DNA of 9,739 nucleotides from Xanthobacteraceae bacterium (lineage in GTDB: Bacteria; Pseudomonadota; Alphaproteobacteria; Rhizobiales; Xanthobacteraceae), in contig JAUSIF010000364.1 in NCBI GenBank assembly GCA_030648135.1, positions 1 through 9,739 on the forward strand, read 5' to 3'. The first letter of the stretch is position 1. Every line of letters begins with the position of its first letter. This document shows positions 1-7,058 of this stretch, piece after piece. The notes beneath the pieces were generated by a model. That model had not been told where the DNA came from. It saw nothing but the letters and a program-made list of their open reading frames with translations, and did not search any database. Position numbers and translations under genes: made by a program.

Positions 1-519
1 AAGCAGGAAGACCAGATCATCACGGTCGCCGTCGAGAAGTCCGCTGGCGTCAAATTCACTTACATTCCCTATAAGGGCGGCGGCGAGGTGGCGGTCCAGC
101 TGGTCGGTGGTCACGTCGATTCGACCGTCAACAACCCGATCGAAGCCGTGGCGCAATGGAAGGCTGGGAAAGTGCGTCCGCTCTGCGTGTTCGACGGCAA
201 GACGCTCGCATACACGGACAAGATCATCGGCGACCTGTCGTGGAGCAGCATTCCGACCTGCAAGTCGCAGGGTCTGGACATGGAGTACCTCATGCTCCGC
301 GGCATCTTCATGGCTCCCGGAGCCACCAAGGATCAGGTCGATTATTACGTGGGCCTGTTCCAGAAAGTGCGTGAGACGCCGGAGTGGAAGAACCTGATGA
401 AGGATGGTGCCTTCAACCAGAACTTCATGACCGGCGCCGACTACGCCAAGTGGGTCGCGAACGAGGAAAAGCGCCACGAGAGCCTGATGAAAGAGGCGGG
501 CTTCCTCGCGAAGAAGTAA
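1..519 (+). CDS. tctC: TctC/Bug-family periplasmic solute-binding protein, C-terminal part (5' truncated by window)
   Basis: The frame is open from base 1 to a TAA at 517-519 and gives 172 residues, so roughly the N-terminal half (with any signal peptide) lies outside the window. The visible part has typical Bug/TctC features: a 'YIPYKGGGE' stretch at visible residues 21-29, then 'QLVGGHVDSTVNNPIE', then a segment ending in 'APGATKDQVDYYVGLF'. These proteins bind small carboxylates in the periplasm and deliver them to the TctA/TctB membrane pair, whose genes follow directly. The ATG at 88 is internal, because family-like sequence continues upstream of it. The ligand cannot be read from this fragment; the neighbouring oxalate genes make oxalate or another small carboxylate a reasonable guess. 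Family assignment is firm, substrate is not. Confidence 0.9.
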   Translation, partial: KQEDQIITVAVEKSAGVKFTYIPYKGGGEVAVQLVGGHVDSTVNNPIEAVAQWKAGKVRPLCVFDGKTLAYTDKIIGDLSWSSIPTCKSQGLDMEYLMLRGIFMAPGATKDQVDYYVGLFQKVRETPEWKNLMKDGAFNQNFMTGADYAKWVANEEKRHESLMKEAGFLAKK

Positions 520-537
520 GCATGAAGGCTGCCAATG

Positions 538-563
538 CCGCCGGCGGAAAGATCCGCCGGCGG
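538..563 (+). terminator. Strong intercistronic hairpin between tctC and tctB
   Basis: The left arm CCGCCGGCGGA (538-548) and right arm TCCGCCGGCGG (553-563) are perfect 11-bp complements around the loop AAGA, and a G-T pair at 537/564 can extend the stem. It lies 18 nt after the tctC stop and 24 nt before the tctB start. The following bases (TGTCTTCTTG) are only partly T-rich, so this may be a leaky terminator or a 3'-end stabiliser that gives more binding protein than membrane subunits, as known for binding-protein operons. The structure is seen directly; its role is inferred. Confidence 0.65.
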
Positions 564-587
564 TGTCTTCTTGCGTAGGGGGAACCC

Positions 588-1091
588 ATGGCCGAGAAAT
601 CACAACACACTAGGCTGGCCGGACCGTCTCACACCGGCACGGAGATCGGCGTCGTCGCGTTCATGACGCTCTTCGGTGCGATCGTGATCGGCGGCAGTCT
701 GCAGGTCGGTATCGATTGGGGTGTGGAGGGACCGAAGGCCGGGTTCTTTCCGTTCTATCTGGGCGTGCTGATCATCATCTCGAGCGCCGTCAATTTCGTA
801 CAGATCATGATGGCTCGCTCCGACGCGTTGTTCGCCGAATGGGGGCAATTGCGCCGGGTTCTGGCGGTCGTGGTGCCGACGACGATCTATGTGGCGCTTA
901 TTCCCTATGCAGGAATCTACTTGGCTTCGGCGCTGCTCATCGCTGCATTCATGAAGTGGCTCGGCCGCTATGGCTGGAGCTTGATCGTTGCCGTCTCGGC
1001 GGGCGTGCCGATTGCGACCTACCTGTTGCTCGAGAGGTGGTTCCTCATCCCCCTGCCGAAGGGGCCGATCGAGGATTTTCTCGGGCTGTAA
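588..1091 (+). CDS. tctB: TTT transporter small membrane subunit TctB
   Basis: This 167-residue protein is the small, poorly conserved membrane subunit of a tripartite tricarboxylate transporter. It has about four hydrophobic segments, near residues 20-42, 52-74, 91-122 and 129-148, separated by short polar loops. After the first segment comes 'GPKAGFFPF' (48-56), matching the G-P-x-x-(F)-P signature usual in TctB. The start at 588 is supported by AGGGGGA at 577-583. It sits between the binding-protein gene and tctA, in the usual C-B-A order, 62 nt upstream of tctA. TctB is required together with TctA for uptake, but its exact role is not well defined in the family. Confidence 0.88.
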   Translation: MAEKSQHTRLAGPSHTGTEIGVVAFMTLFGAIVIGGSLQVGIDWGVEGPKAGFFPFYLGVLIIISSAVNFVQIMMARSDALFAEWGQLRRVLAVVVPTTIYVALIPYAGIYLASALLIAAFMKWLGRYGWSLIVAVSAGVPIATYLLLERWFLIPLPKGPIEDFLGL

Positions 1092-1153
1092 CACGAGGGG
1101 AGAAGACGGAAGCCGTAAGCGCGCATCCGTCGCTGGTCTGGGGATAAAGCGCC

Positions 1154-2656
1154 ATGGAAGAAATCGTCAACCTGTTCCACGGCTTCGCCGTCGTGCTGCA
1201 GCCCTTCAACATCATGGTGATGATCGTCGGCATCCTGCTCGGCGTCATCATCGGGGTTCTTCCGGGATTGGGCGGGGCCAATGGTGTGGCGATCCTCTTG
1301 CCGCTGACCTTCTCGATGTCGCCGACCTCGGCGATCATCATGCTGTCTTGCATCTATTGGGGAGCATTGTTCGGCGGTGCCATCACCTCCATCCTGTTCA
1401 ACATCCCAGGCGAGCCCTGGTCGGTCGCGACCACCTTCGATGGCCACCCGATGGCTCGGCAGGGCAGGGCCGGCGAGGCTCTGACCGCAGCCTTCACCTC
1501 CTCATTCGTCGGCGCGCTGTTCGCCGTGATCGTAATCACGCTGGTGGCTCCGCTGGTGGCGAGATTCGCGCTCCAGTTCGGACCGGCGGAAAAGTTCTCG
1601 GTTTATTTCCTTGCTTTTTGCAGTTTCATCGGCATGAGCAAGGAGCCGCCGTTCAAGACCGTCGCCTCGATGATGATCGGCTTTGCGCTGGCTACCGTCG
1701 GGCTCGACAGCGTCACCGGACAGCTGCGGCTGACCTTTGGCTTCACCGAACTCCTGACCGGATTTGATTTTCTCATTGCCGTCATTGGTCTGTTCGGCAT
1801 CGGTGAGATTCTACTGACTATGGAAGAAGGCCTGAGCTTCCGCGGTGGGAATGCGCGGATCAATGCGAAGGTGGTGTTCCAGACCTGGGCCGAGTTGCCG
1901 CGATACTGGGTGACCTCGCTGCGTTCGTGCGTGATCGGATGTTGGATGGGCATCACCCCCGCGGGTGCGACGCCTGCTTCGTTCATGAGTTACGGTATCG
2001 CCAAGCGCATGTCGAAGCGGGGCGACAATTTCGGCAATGGCGAGATCGAGGGCGTAGTAGCGCCCGAGACGGCGGCGCACGCGGCCGGCACCTCGGCGCT
2101 CTTGCCGATGCTGGCGCTCGGAGTACCCGGCTCGCCCACTGCGGCAGTGCTGCTCGGCGGCTTGTTGATTTGGGGCCTGCAGCCCGGACCCCTGTTGTTC
2201 GTCGAGCAAAAGGAATTCGTCTGGGGCCTCATCGCCTCGATGTATCTCGGCAATCTTTTCGGGCTGCTGATCGTGCTGACCTGCGTGCCGTTGTTCGCGG
2301 CGATCCTGCGCATTCCGTTCAGCATCATCGCGCCCATCATTCTGGTGTTCTGCGCGATCGGCGCCTACAGCGTGCACAACAACAACTTCGACGTGGTGAT
2401 GATGCTGGTCTTCGGGGTCGCCGGATACTTTTTGAAGAAGTGCAATTATCCCTTGGCGCCGATGGTGCTGGCGATCGTGCTGGGAGACAAAGCCGAGGAG
2501 TCGTTCCGCCAGTCGCTGCTCGGCTCGCAGGGCTCGCTCACCGTGTTTTGGTCGAACGGGCTCGTAGGCACGATTATGGCCCTGGGCCTGATCGCCCTGT
2601 TCTGGCCGCTGATCCAGGAAGCGTGGGTCCGGGTGCGGGCGATGGCGACGGCCTGA
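1154..2656 (+). CDS. tctA: TTT transporter large membrane subunit TctA
   Basis: This 500-residue, very hydrophobic protein matches full-length TctA, the large multi-spanning permease that moves the substrate across the inner membrane using an ion gradient. The N-terminal half carries the family signature 'GVLPGLGGANG' (about residues 34-44). The C-terminal half has 'PETAAHAAGTSALLP' starting near residue 304, followed by 'LALGVPGSPTAAVLLGG', the second pseudo-repeat of the signature. A conserved 'NYPLAPMVLAIVLGD' stretch and 'QSLLGSQGS' lie near the C-terminus. The start at 1154 has only a weak ribosome site (GGGGATAA, 1140-1147), so translation may depend on tctB. Substrate is unknown; TTT systems carry citrate, tartrate, aromatic acids and others, and linkage to oxc/frc suggests a small carboxylate. 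Confidence 0.95.
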   Translation: MEEIVNLFHGFAVVLQPFNIMVMIVGILLGVIIGVLPGLGGANGVAILLPLTFSMSPTSAIIMLSCIYWGALFGGAITSILFNIPGEPWSVATTFDGHPMARQGRAGEALTAAFTSSFVGALFAVIVITLVAPLVARFALQFGPAEKFSVYFLAFCSFIGMSKEPPFKTVASMMIGFALATVGLDSVTGQLRLTFGFTELLTGFDFLIAVIGLFGIGEILLTMEEGLSFRGGNARINAKVVFQTWAELPRYWVTSLRSCVIGCWMGITPAGATPASFMSYGIAKRMSKRGDNFGNGEIEGVVAPETAAHAAGTSALLPMLALGVPGSPTAAVLLGGLLIWGLQPGPLLFVEQKEFVWGLIASMYLGNLFGLLIVLTCVPLFAAILRIPFSIIAPIILVFCAIGAYSVHNNNFDVVMMLVFGVAGYFLKKCNYPLAPMVLAIVLGDKAEESFRQSLLGSQGSLTVFWSNGLVGTIMALGLIALFWPLIQEAWVRVRAMATA

Positions 2657-2674
2657 AGCCGTCCTAGTCCATCG

Positions 2675-2704
2675 TTGAACAAAGCGACCCCGATGTCGTA
2701 TAAG
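2675..2704 (+). promoter_or_regulatory. Candidate sigma70-type promoter upstream of the GntR gene
   Basis: TTGAAC at 2675-2680 and TATAAG at 2699-2704 are separated by 18 nt and resemble -35 and -10 elements. The predicted transcript would start near 2711, about 50 nt before the regulator ATG at 2760. This 103-nt gap is the only clear promoter-sized space between the transporter genes and the regulator/oxc block. No transcription start data are available. Confidence 0.5.
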
Positions 2705-2717
2705 GAATTATGTATAC
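2698..2717. promoter_or_regulatory. Candidate GntR/FCD operator overlapping the -10 element
   Basis: GTATA at 2698-2702 is an inverted repeat of TATAC at 2713-2717. The downstream arm is also part of the perfect palindrome GTATAC (2712-2717), which fits the GT-x-x-AC type core described for FCD-subfamily GntR operators. The site covers the proposed -10 and transcription start, so bound regulator would block transcription. A second short inverted repeat, CCAGC/GCTGG (2717-2733), follows. Binding by the adjacent regulator is inferred. Confidence 0.4.
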
Positions 2718-2759
2718 CAGCTGGTTTGGCTGGATGAGTACCGAACCCAAGAAAGCACC

Positions 2760-3479
2760 ATGAGCACAGCCCCATTACGCCGAGAACCAACCATGCCGCC
2801 GCGCGTCGTGCTGGCACCGCTCGAAGACACATCGACGTTCAAGGATCGCGCCTACGCCTCGCTCAAGGACGTGATCATGTCGTTGAACATCTATGAGCAG
2901 CCGGGCGAGGTGCGGCTCGACGAACGCCGGCTCGCCCAGGATCTCGGTATCTCTCGCACCCCCGTGCGCGAGGCCATGGCGCAGCTCGAGCGCGAGGGGT
3001 TTGTCCGCTCGGTGCCGCGCCGCGGCATCTATGTGGTGCGCAAGACCAAAGCAGAGGTGATCGAGATGATCACCGCCTGGGCGGCGCTCGAGAGCATGGC
3101 GGCGCGCCTGATCACGCAGATCGCTACCGACGAGGAGATTGCTTCGCTCCGCAAGATGTTCGCGACCTTCGAGAACGGCAGGCTGCACGCCAATCTCGAT
3201 GAATATTCCGAGATCAATATCGAGTTCCACCAGACCATCATCCGCATGAGCCGCAACCGCGTGCTCACCGATCTCGCCGAGAACCTGTTCACCCACATGC
3301 GGATAATCCGGCGCAAGACCATCGGCGAGCAGGACCGCGCCGACCGTTCGATCCGCGATCATCTCAACATCATCCAGGCGATCGAGGCGCGAGACACCGA
3401 CCGCGCCGAGATTCTGGTGCGCGACCATGCGCTGGGCTTGGCCGAGCACGTGGCGCGATTTGCCGAGTATTTGGACTGA
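2760..3479 (+). CDS. GntR-family (FCD subfamily) transcriptional regulator
   Basis: A 239-residue regulator with an N-terminal winged helix-turn-helix (about residues 28-95) and a C-terminal helical FCD ligand domain (about 100-235). The recognition region 'LAQDLGISRTPVREAMAQL' (58-76) and the wing 'RSVPRRGIYV' (83-92) are classic GntR. In the FCD domain, Asn153, His157, His201 and His223 ('INIEFH', 'RDH', 'RDH') match the usual metal-binding positions. The start at 2760 has a weak ribosome site (AAGAAAG, 2749-2755); an in-frame ATG at 2793 would lose only a non-conserved leader. It lies 36 nt upstream of oxc and is probably co-transcribed with it, so it likely controls the oxalate genes and itself through the palindrome upstream. 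The effector is unknown; oxalate or a CoA ester is a guess. Confidence 0.92.
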   Translation: MSTAPLRREPTMPPRVVLAPLEDTSTFKDRAYASLKDVIMSLNIYEQPGEVRLDERRLAQDLGISRTPVREAMAQLEREGFVRSVPRRGIYVVRKTKAEVIEMITAWAALESMAARLITQIATDEEIASLRKMFATFENGRLHANLDEYSEINIEFHQTIIRMSRNRVLTDLAENLFTHMRIIRRKTIGEQDRADRSIRDHLNIIQAIEARDTDRAEILVRDHALGLAEHVARFAEYLD

Positions 3480-3515
3480 TACGTCCGGGCTCGAGAAGGA
3501 TCAGGGAGGATTCCC

Positions 3516-5288
3516 ATGGCTGACGCAGCAGTAAAAACAAAACGCGAGACCACGACGGCCCAGGGCATAGATGCAAATGCAGCCAAAGCAGAGCAGGAGC
3601 TGACGGATGGCTTTCACCTCGTCATCGAGGCGCTCAAGCTCAACGGCCTCAATACGATCTACGGTGTGCCTGGCATTCCGATCACGGACTTCGGCCGTAT
3701 GGCACAGGCTGAAGGCATGCGCGTCATCTCTTTCCGGCATGAGCAGAACGCCGGCAACGCAGCTGCAATCGCCGGCTTCCTGACGAAAAAGCCCGGCATC
3801 TGCCTCACGGTGTCAGCTCCCGGCTTTCTCAACGGTCTGACTGCGCTGGCCAATGCCACGACCAACTGCTTTCCGATGATCCTGATCAGTGGCTCGTCCG
3901 AGCGTGAGATCGTCGACTTGCAGCAGGGCGACTATGAAGAGTTGGACCAACTGGCTATCGCCAAGCCGCTCTGTACGGCGGCCTTCCGTGTGCTGCATGC
4001 CGCAGACATCGGCATCGGCGTGGCGCGCGCGATCCGCGCGGCTGTCTCGGGGCGTCCGGGCGGCGTCTATCTTGATCTGCCGGCCAAACTTTTCTCTCAG
4101 GTTATGGACGCAGAGGCTGGAGCCAAGTCGCTCGTCAAGGTTATCGACCCGGCACCGGCCCAGCTTCCCGCTCCGGCCGCAGTCAAGCGTGCGCTCGATG
4201 TACTGAAGGGTGCCAAACGCCCCCTGATCATCCTCGGCAAAGGCGCGGCCTACGCGCAGGCCGATGACCAGATCCGCGCCCTGGTCGAGAAGAGCGGCAT
4301 TCCTTTCCTGCCGATGAGCATGGCCAAGGGTCTTTTGCCCGACACGCATCCGCAGTGCGCGGGCGCGGCGCGCTCGACGGTGCTGAAGGACTCCGACGTC
4401 GTCATGCTGATTGGCGCCCGCCTCAACTGGCTTCTGTCGCACGGCAAGGGCAAGAACTGGGGTGAGCCCGGATCGAAGAAGTTCATTCAGGTCGACATCG
4501 AGCCAAAGGAGATGGACAGCAACGTTGAGATCGTCGCTCCGCTGGTCGGCGATATCGGCTCCTGCGTGTCGGCTCTTCTTGAGGGCATCGACGGCAAGTG
4601 GCCGGCTCCGCCGGCCGACTGGACCAACGCCGTCAAGACGAAAAAGGAAGAGAACATCGCCAAGATGGCACCGAAGCTGATGAAGAATTCGGCGCCGATG
4701 GACTTCCACGGCGCGCTCGGTGTGCTGCGCACCGTCATCAAAGAGCGGCCGGACGCCATCCTTGTCAACGAAGGCGCCAACACGCTCGATCTCGCGCGCG
4801 GCGTCATCGACATGTATCAACCGCGCAAACGCCTGGACGTCGGCACCTGGGGCATCATGGGCATCGGCATGGGCTTTGCCGTCGCAGCCGCCGTGGAGAC
4901 CGGTAAACCCGTGCTCGCGGTCGAAGGCGACAGCGCCTTCGGCTTCTCCGGCATGGAAGTGGAGACGATCTGCCGGTACAAGCTGCCGGTCTGCATCGTC
5001 ATCTTCAACAACAATGGCATCTATCGCGGCACCGACGTCAATCCGACGGGCGGTCCGGACGTGGCGACAACGGTCTTCGTCAAAGGCTCGCGCTACGACA
5101 AGATGATGGAAGCCTGCGGCGGCGTAGGCGTCCATGTGACGACCCCCGACGAGCTGAAGCGCGCCGTCGATGCGGCCATGGACTCCGGTAAGCCGACCCT
5201 CATCAACGCGGTGATCGACCCGGCGGCTGGCAGCGAGAGCGGCAGAATCGGCAACCTCAACCCGCAAAGCAAGATTCGCAAGAAATAA
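3516..5288 (+). CDS. oxc: Oxalyl-CoA decarboxylase
   Basis: This 590-residue thiamine-diphosphate enzyme converts oxalyl-CoA to formyl-CoA and CO2 in the cytoplasm. It aligns along its whole length with the 568-residue Oxalobacter formigenes enzyme as I remember it, with a non-conserved N-terminal addition of about 20 residues. Diagnostic parts are 'YGVPGIPITD' (49-58), the cofactor-activating glutamate Glu76 in 'SFRHEQNAG', 'SGSSEREIVDLQQGDYEE', and the ThDP/Mg motif starting 'GDSAFGFSG' at 471 and ending 'NNNGIYRG' at 505. Tyr503 and the C-terminal 'SESGRI' with Ser575 and Arg577 correspond to residues that close over the substrate. A strong ribosome site, AGGGAGGA (3503-3510), supports the start. 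The gene follows the regulator closely and precedes the frc genes, the partner step of the oxalate cycle. Confidence 0.98.
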   Translation: MADAAVKTKRETTTAQGIDANAAKAEQELTDGFHLVIEALKLNGLNTIYGVPGIPITDFGRMAQAEGMRVISFRHEQNAGNAAAIAGFLTKKPGICLTVSAPGFLNGLTALANATTNCFPMILISGSSEREIVDLQQGDYEELDQLAIAKPLCTAAFRVLHAADIGIGVARAIRAAVSGRPGGVYLDLPAKLFSQVMDAEAGAKSLVKVIDPAPAQLPAPAAVKRALDVLKGAKRPLIILGKGAAYAQADDQIRALVEKSGIPFLPMSMAKGLLPDTHPQCAGAARSTVLKDSDVVMLIGARLNWLLSHGKGKNWGEPGSKKFIQVDIEPKEMDSNVEIVAPLVGDIGSCVSALLEGIDGKWPAPPADWTNAVKTKKEENIAKMAPKLMKNSAPMDFHGALGVLRTVIKERPDAILVNEGANTLDLARGVIDMYQPRKRLDVGTWGIMGIGMGFAVAAAVETGKPVLAVEGDSAFGFSGMEVETICRYKLPVCIVIFNNNGIYRGTDVNPTGGPDVATTVFVKGSRYDKMMEACGGVGVHVTTPDELKRAVDAAMDSGKPTLINAVIDPAAGSESGRIGNLNPQSKIRKK

Positions 5289-5293
5289 AGGAG
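5288..5293 (+). promoter_or_regulatory. Intact ribosome-binding site in front of the frc remnant
   Basis: AAGGAG overlaps the last base of the oxc stop codon (TAA 5286-5288). It stands 6 nt before an ATG at 5300, which is in another frame, and 13 nt before the ATG at 5307 that opens the frc-like remnant. Its presence suggests that a translated frc once followed oxc directly. Confidence 0.5.
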
Positions 5294-5306
5294 CCCGCAA
5301 TGCGCA

Positions 5307-5468
5307 ATGAAAGCACGGGAAGGCGTCAAGATCCTCGACTTCACGCATGTGCAGTCGGGGCCGACCTGCACCCAACTACTCGCGTGGTTCGGCGCGGGTG
5401 TTATCAAGGTTGAATGTCTAGGCGTCGAATACTCGCCGGGGACCAAGGCCCAGACCATGTACAAGTGA
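5307..5468 (+). pseudogene. Decayed 5' fragment of a formyl-CoA transferase gene (frc remnant)
   Basis: The 53-codon frame begins with typical Frc N-terminal sequence: 'GVKILDFTHVQSGPTCTQ' followed by 'LLAWFGAGVIKVE' (residues 6-36). These 31 residues match 25 of the corresponding residues of the intact frc downstream (residues 49-79). The protein then loses similarity and stops at TGA 5466-5468. DNA after 5414 still looks like the family sequence with substitutions (CGT to TGT for Arg, a Leu codon for Pro) and small indels, with 'ACTCGC..GGG' reminiscent of the Thr-Arg-Gly codons. This indicates a decayed reading frame, not a designed short protein. The rest of the gene, nearly 400 codons, is absent. 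Whether the fragment is translated is unknown. The following 70 nt (5469-5538) hold no recognisable gene, only a weak 6-bp inverted repeat (GTTCCT 5494-5499 / AGGAAC 5512-5517). Confidence 0.8.
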
Positions 5469-5528
5469 CCCGAACAAAAGCGGGCCGGGAGCGGTTCCTG
5501 ATCCGCCGGCGAGGAACGAGAGACACGC

Positions 5529-5536
5529 GGAGGAAA
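5529..5536 (+). promoter_or_regulatory. Strong ribosome-binding site fixing the extended frc start
   Basis: GGAGGAAA lies just before the ATG at 5539. It supports translation from this codon, which adds a basic N-terminal extension, over the internal ATG at 5617, which is preceded only by the purine-rich run AAGAAGAGGG within the Lys codons. Confidence 0.7.
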
Positions 5537-5538
5537 TT

Positions 5539-6948
5539 ATGGCCAAGAAAAAGAGCAAGAAGGCTAAGCCCAAGCGCACCAAGGCTGCAGCGAGCAAGAA
5601 GTCGAAGAAGAGGGCCATGAAAGCTAGCGCGCTGCCCGCGCTCTCGAAGCTGCCCTACGGCAAGGCCGGCAAGGCGCTCGACGGCGTGCGCATCCTTGAC
5701 CTGAGCCACGTCCAGGCCGGTCCGACCTGCACGCAGATGCTGGCCTGGTTCGGCGCCGACGTGATCAAGGTCGAGCGTCCCGGCATCGGCGACATCACGC
5801 GCGGCCAGCTGCGCGACGTCCCCAATGCGGACAGCCTCTATTTCACCATGCTGAACCACAACAAGCGCTCGATCACGCTCGACACCAAGCATCCGAAGGG
5901 AAAAGAGGTGCTCGATCGGTTGGTGAAGATTTGCGACGTGCTGGTGGAGAATTTCGGCCCGGGCGTCTTGGACCGGATGGGCTATACTTGGGAGCATATC
6001 CACAAACTCAATCCGCGCATGATCGTGGCCTCGATCAAGGGCTTCGGCCCGGGCCCGTACGAGGACTGCAAGGTTTACGAGAATGTCGCCCAATGCGCCG
6101 GCGGCGCGGCTTCGACCACAGGGTTCCGCGAAGGCCCGCCGCTCGTCACCGGCGCCCAGATCGGCGATTCGGGCAACGGTCTCCATCTCTCGATCGGCAT
6201 CATCACCGCACTTTACCAGCGCATGCGCACAGGCAGGGGCCAGCGGGTCAATATCGCGATGCAGGACGGCGTGCTCAATCTCTGCCGCGTGAAGCTGCGC
6301 GACCAGCAGCGTCTGAAGCACGGGCCGCTCACGGAGTACCGCCAGTTCGGAGAAAGCATCCCGTTCGGGAAGGCGGTGCCGCGCTCGGGTAACGATTCGG
6401 GCGGCGGCCAGCCCGGCTGGATTCTCAAGTGCAAGGGCTGGGAGGAGGACCCCGACGCCTATATCTATTTCATCACCCAGGCGCCGGTCTGGGAGGCGAT
6501 CTGCGATGTCATCGGCAAGCCCGAGTGGAAGACCCACCCGGATTACGCCAAGCCGCCCGCGCGGCTGCCGCGGCTTAAGCAAATCTTCGACACCATCGAG
6601 CAGTGGACCATGACCAAGACCAAGTTCGAGGCCATGGAAATCCTCAACAAGTACAACATCCCCTGCGGCCCGATCCTGTCGATGAAAGATCTCGCGGAGG
6701 AACCCTCGCTGAGGAAGACCGGCACGGTGGTCGAGGTCGACCACCCGACCCGCGGCAAGTATCTGTCGGTCGGCAACCCGATCAAGCTGTCGGACAGCAT
6801 CAGCGAGGTGAAGCGTTCACCGCTTTTGGGCGAGCACACGGAGGAGATTCTCGGCAAGGTGCTCGGCTATAACGCCAAGGAGATCGCCGAGATCAAGCAA
6901 TCGGGTGCGACCAGCGCTCCGGAGACGACGCGCGCCGCGGCGGCGTAA
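5539..6948 (+). CDS. frc: Formyl-CoA:oxalate CoA-transferase with lysine-rich N-terminal extension
   Basis: This class III CoA-transferase (CaiB/BaiF family) transfers CoA from formyl-CoA to oxalate, giving oxalyl-CoA for Oxc and free formate. The core from about residue 43 to 469 matches Frc enzymes. It has 'ILDLSHVQAGPTCTQML' with Gln59 at the CoA-site glutamine, 'SLYFTMLNHNKRSITLD', 'VYENVAQCAGGAASTTGF', the catalytic Asp210 in 'IGDSGNGLHLSIG' (Asp169 in the Oxalobacter enzyme), and the glycine loop 'GGGQPGW' at 288-294 that gates the active site. The insert before that loop is shorter than in O. formigenes, as in several other Frc proteins. The protein is about 40 residues longer than the usual ~425 because of a Lys/Arg-rich leader (15 of the first 28 residues are Lys or Arg). 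Substrate choice within class III transferases is hard to read from sequence, but the oxc neighbour makes oxalate very likely. Confidence 0.96.
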   Translation: MAKKKSKKAKPKRTKAAASKKSKKRAMKASALPALSKLPYGKAGKALDGVRILDLSHVQAGPTCTQMLAWFGADVIKVERPGIGDITRGQLRDVPNADSLYFTMLNHNKRSITLDTKHPKGKEVLDRLVKICDVLVENFGPGVLDRMGYTWEHIHKLNPRMIVASIKGFGPGPYEDCKVYENVAQCAGGAASTTGFREGPPLVTGAQIGDSGNGLHLSIGIITALYQRMRTGRGQRVNIAMQDGVLNLCRVKLRDQQRLKHGPLTEYRQFGESIPFGKAVPRSGNDSGGGQPGWILKCKGWEEDPDAYIYFITQAPVWEAICDVIGKPEWKTHPDYAKPPARLPRLKQIFDTIEQWTMTKTKFEAMEILNKYNIPCGPILSMKDLAEEPSLRKTGTVVEVDHPTRGKYLSVGNPIKLSDSISEVKRSPLLGEHTEEILGKVLGYNAKEIAEIKQSGATSAPETTRAAAA

Positions 6949-6979
6949 TCTCCTTCTTTCCCGCGCTCCGCGCTTCCTC

Positions 6980-7035
6980 CACCTCTCCCCAGTGGGGAGA
7001 GGTCGACCGAGCGAAGCGAGGTCGGGTGAGGGGGG
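6980..7035 (+). repeat. Palindromic intergenic repeat, unit A
   Basis: The unit starts with a hairpin, ACCTCTCCCC (6981-6990), loop AGT, GGGGAGAGGT (6994-7003). A second stem CGACC/GGTCG around GAGCGAAGCGA follows, and the unit ends in CGGGTGAGGGGG. It begins 31 nt after the frc stop codon. It is almost the same sequence as unit B in opposite orientation, so the outer arms CACCTCTCCCC (6980-6990) and GGGGAGAGGTG (7107-7117) can also pair with each other. I recall this family as very common between genes in Bradyrhizobium-like genomes. Confidence 0.85.
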
Positions 7036-7058
7036 ACAAACCTATCGAGGGGCACGAG

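Noticed and set aside
522..578. 18-codon open frame between tctC and tctB
   Set aside because: It is very short, overlaps the perfect hairpin that would fully account for its sequence, and has no family resemblance.
3813..5375. Long minus-strand open frame (520 codons) opposite oxc
   Set aside because: It is a shadow of the oxc codons; the product is His/Asp/Arg/Ala-rich with no domain, and the plus strand is unmistakably oxc.
5414..5620. Plus-strand 68-codon frame bridging the frc remnant and frc
   Set aside because: Arg-rich translation out of frame with both Frc-like segments; its 3' part runs inside the frc leader, so it is probably chance.
5404..6744. Minus-strand open frame (446 codons) opposite frc
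   Set aside because: Antisense shadow of frc with no family resemblance and no credible ribosome site considered decisive.
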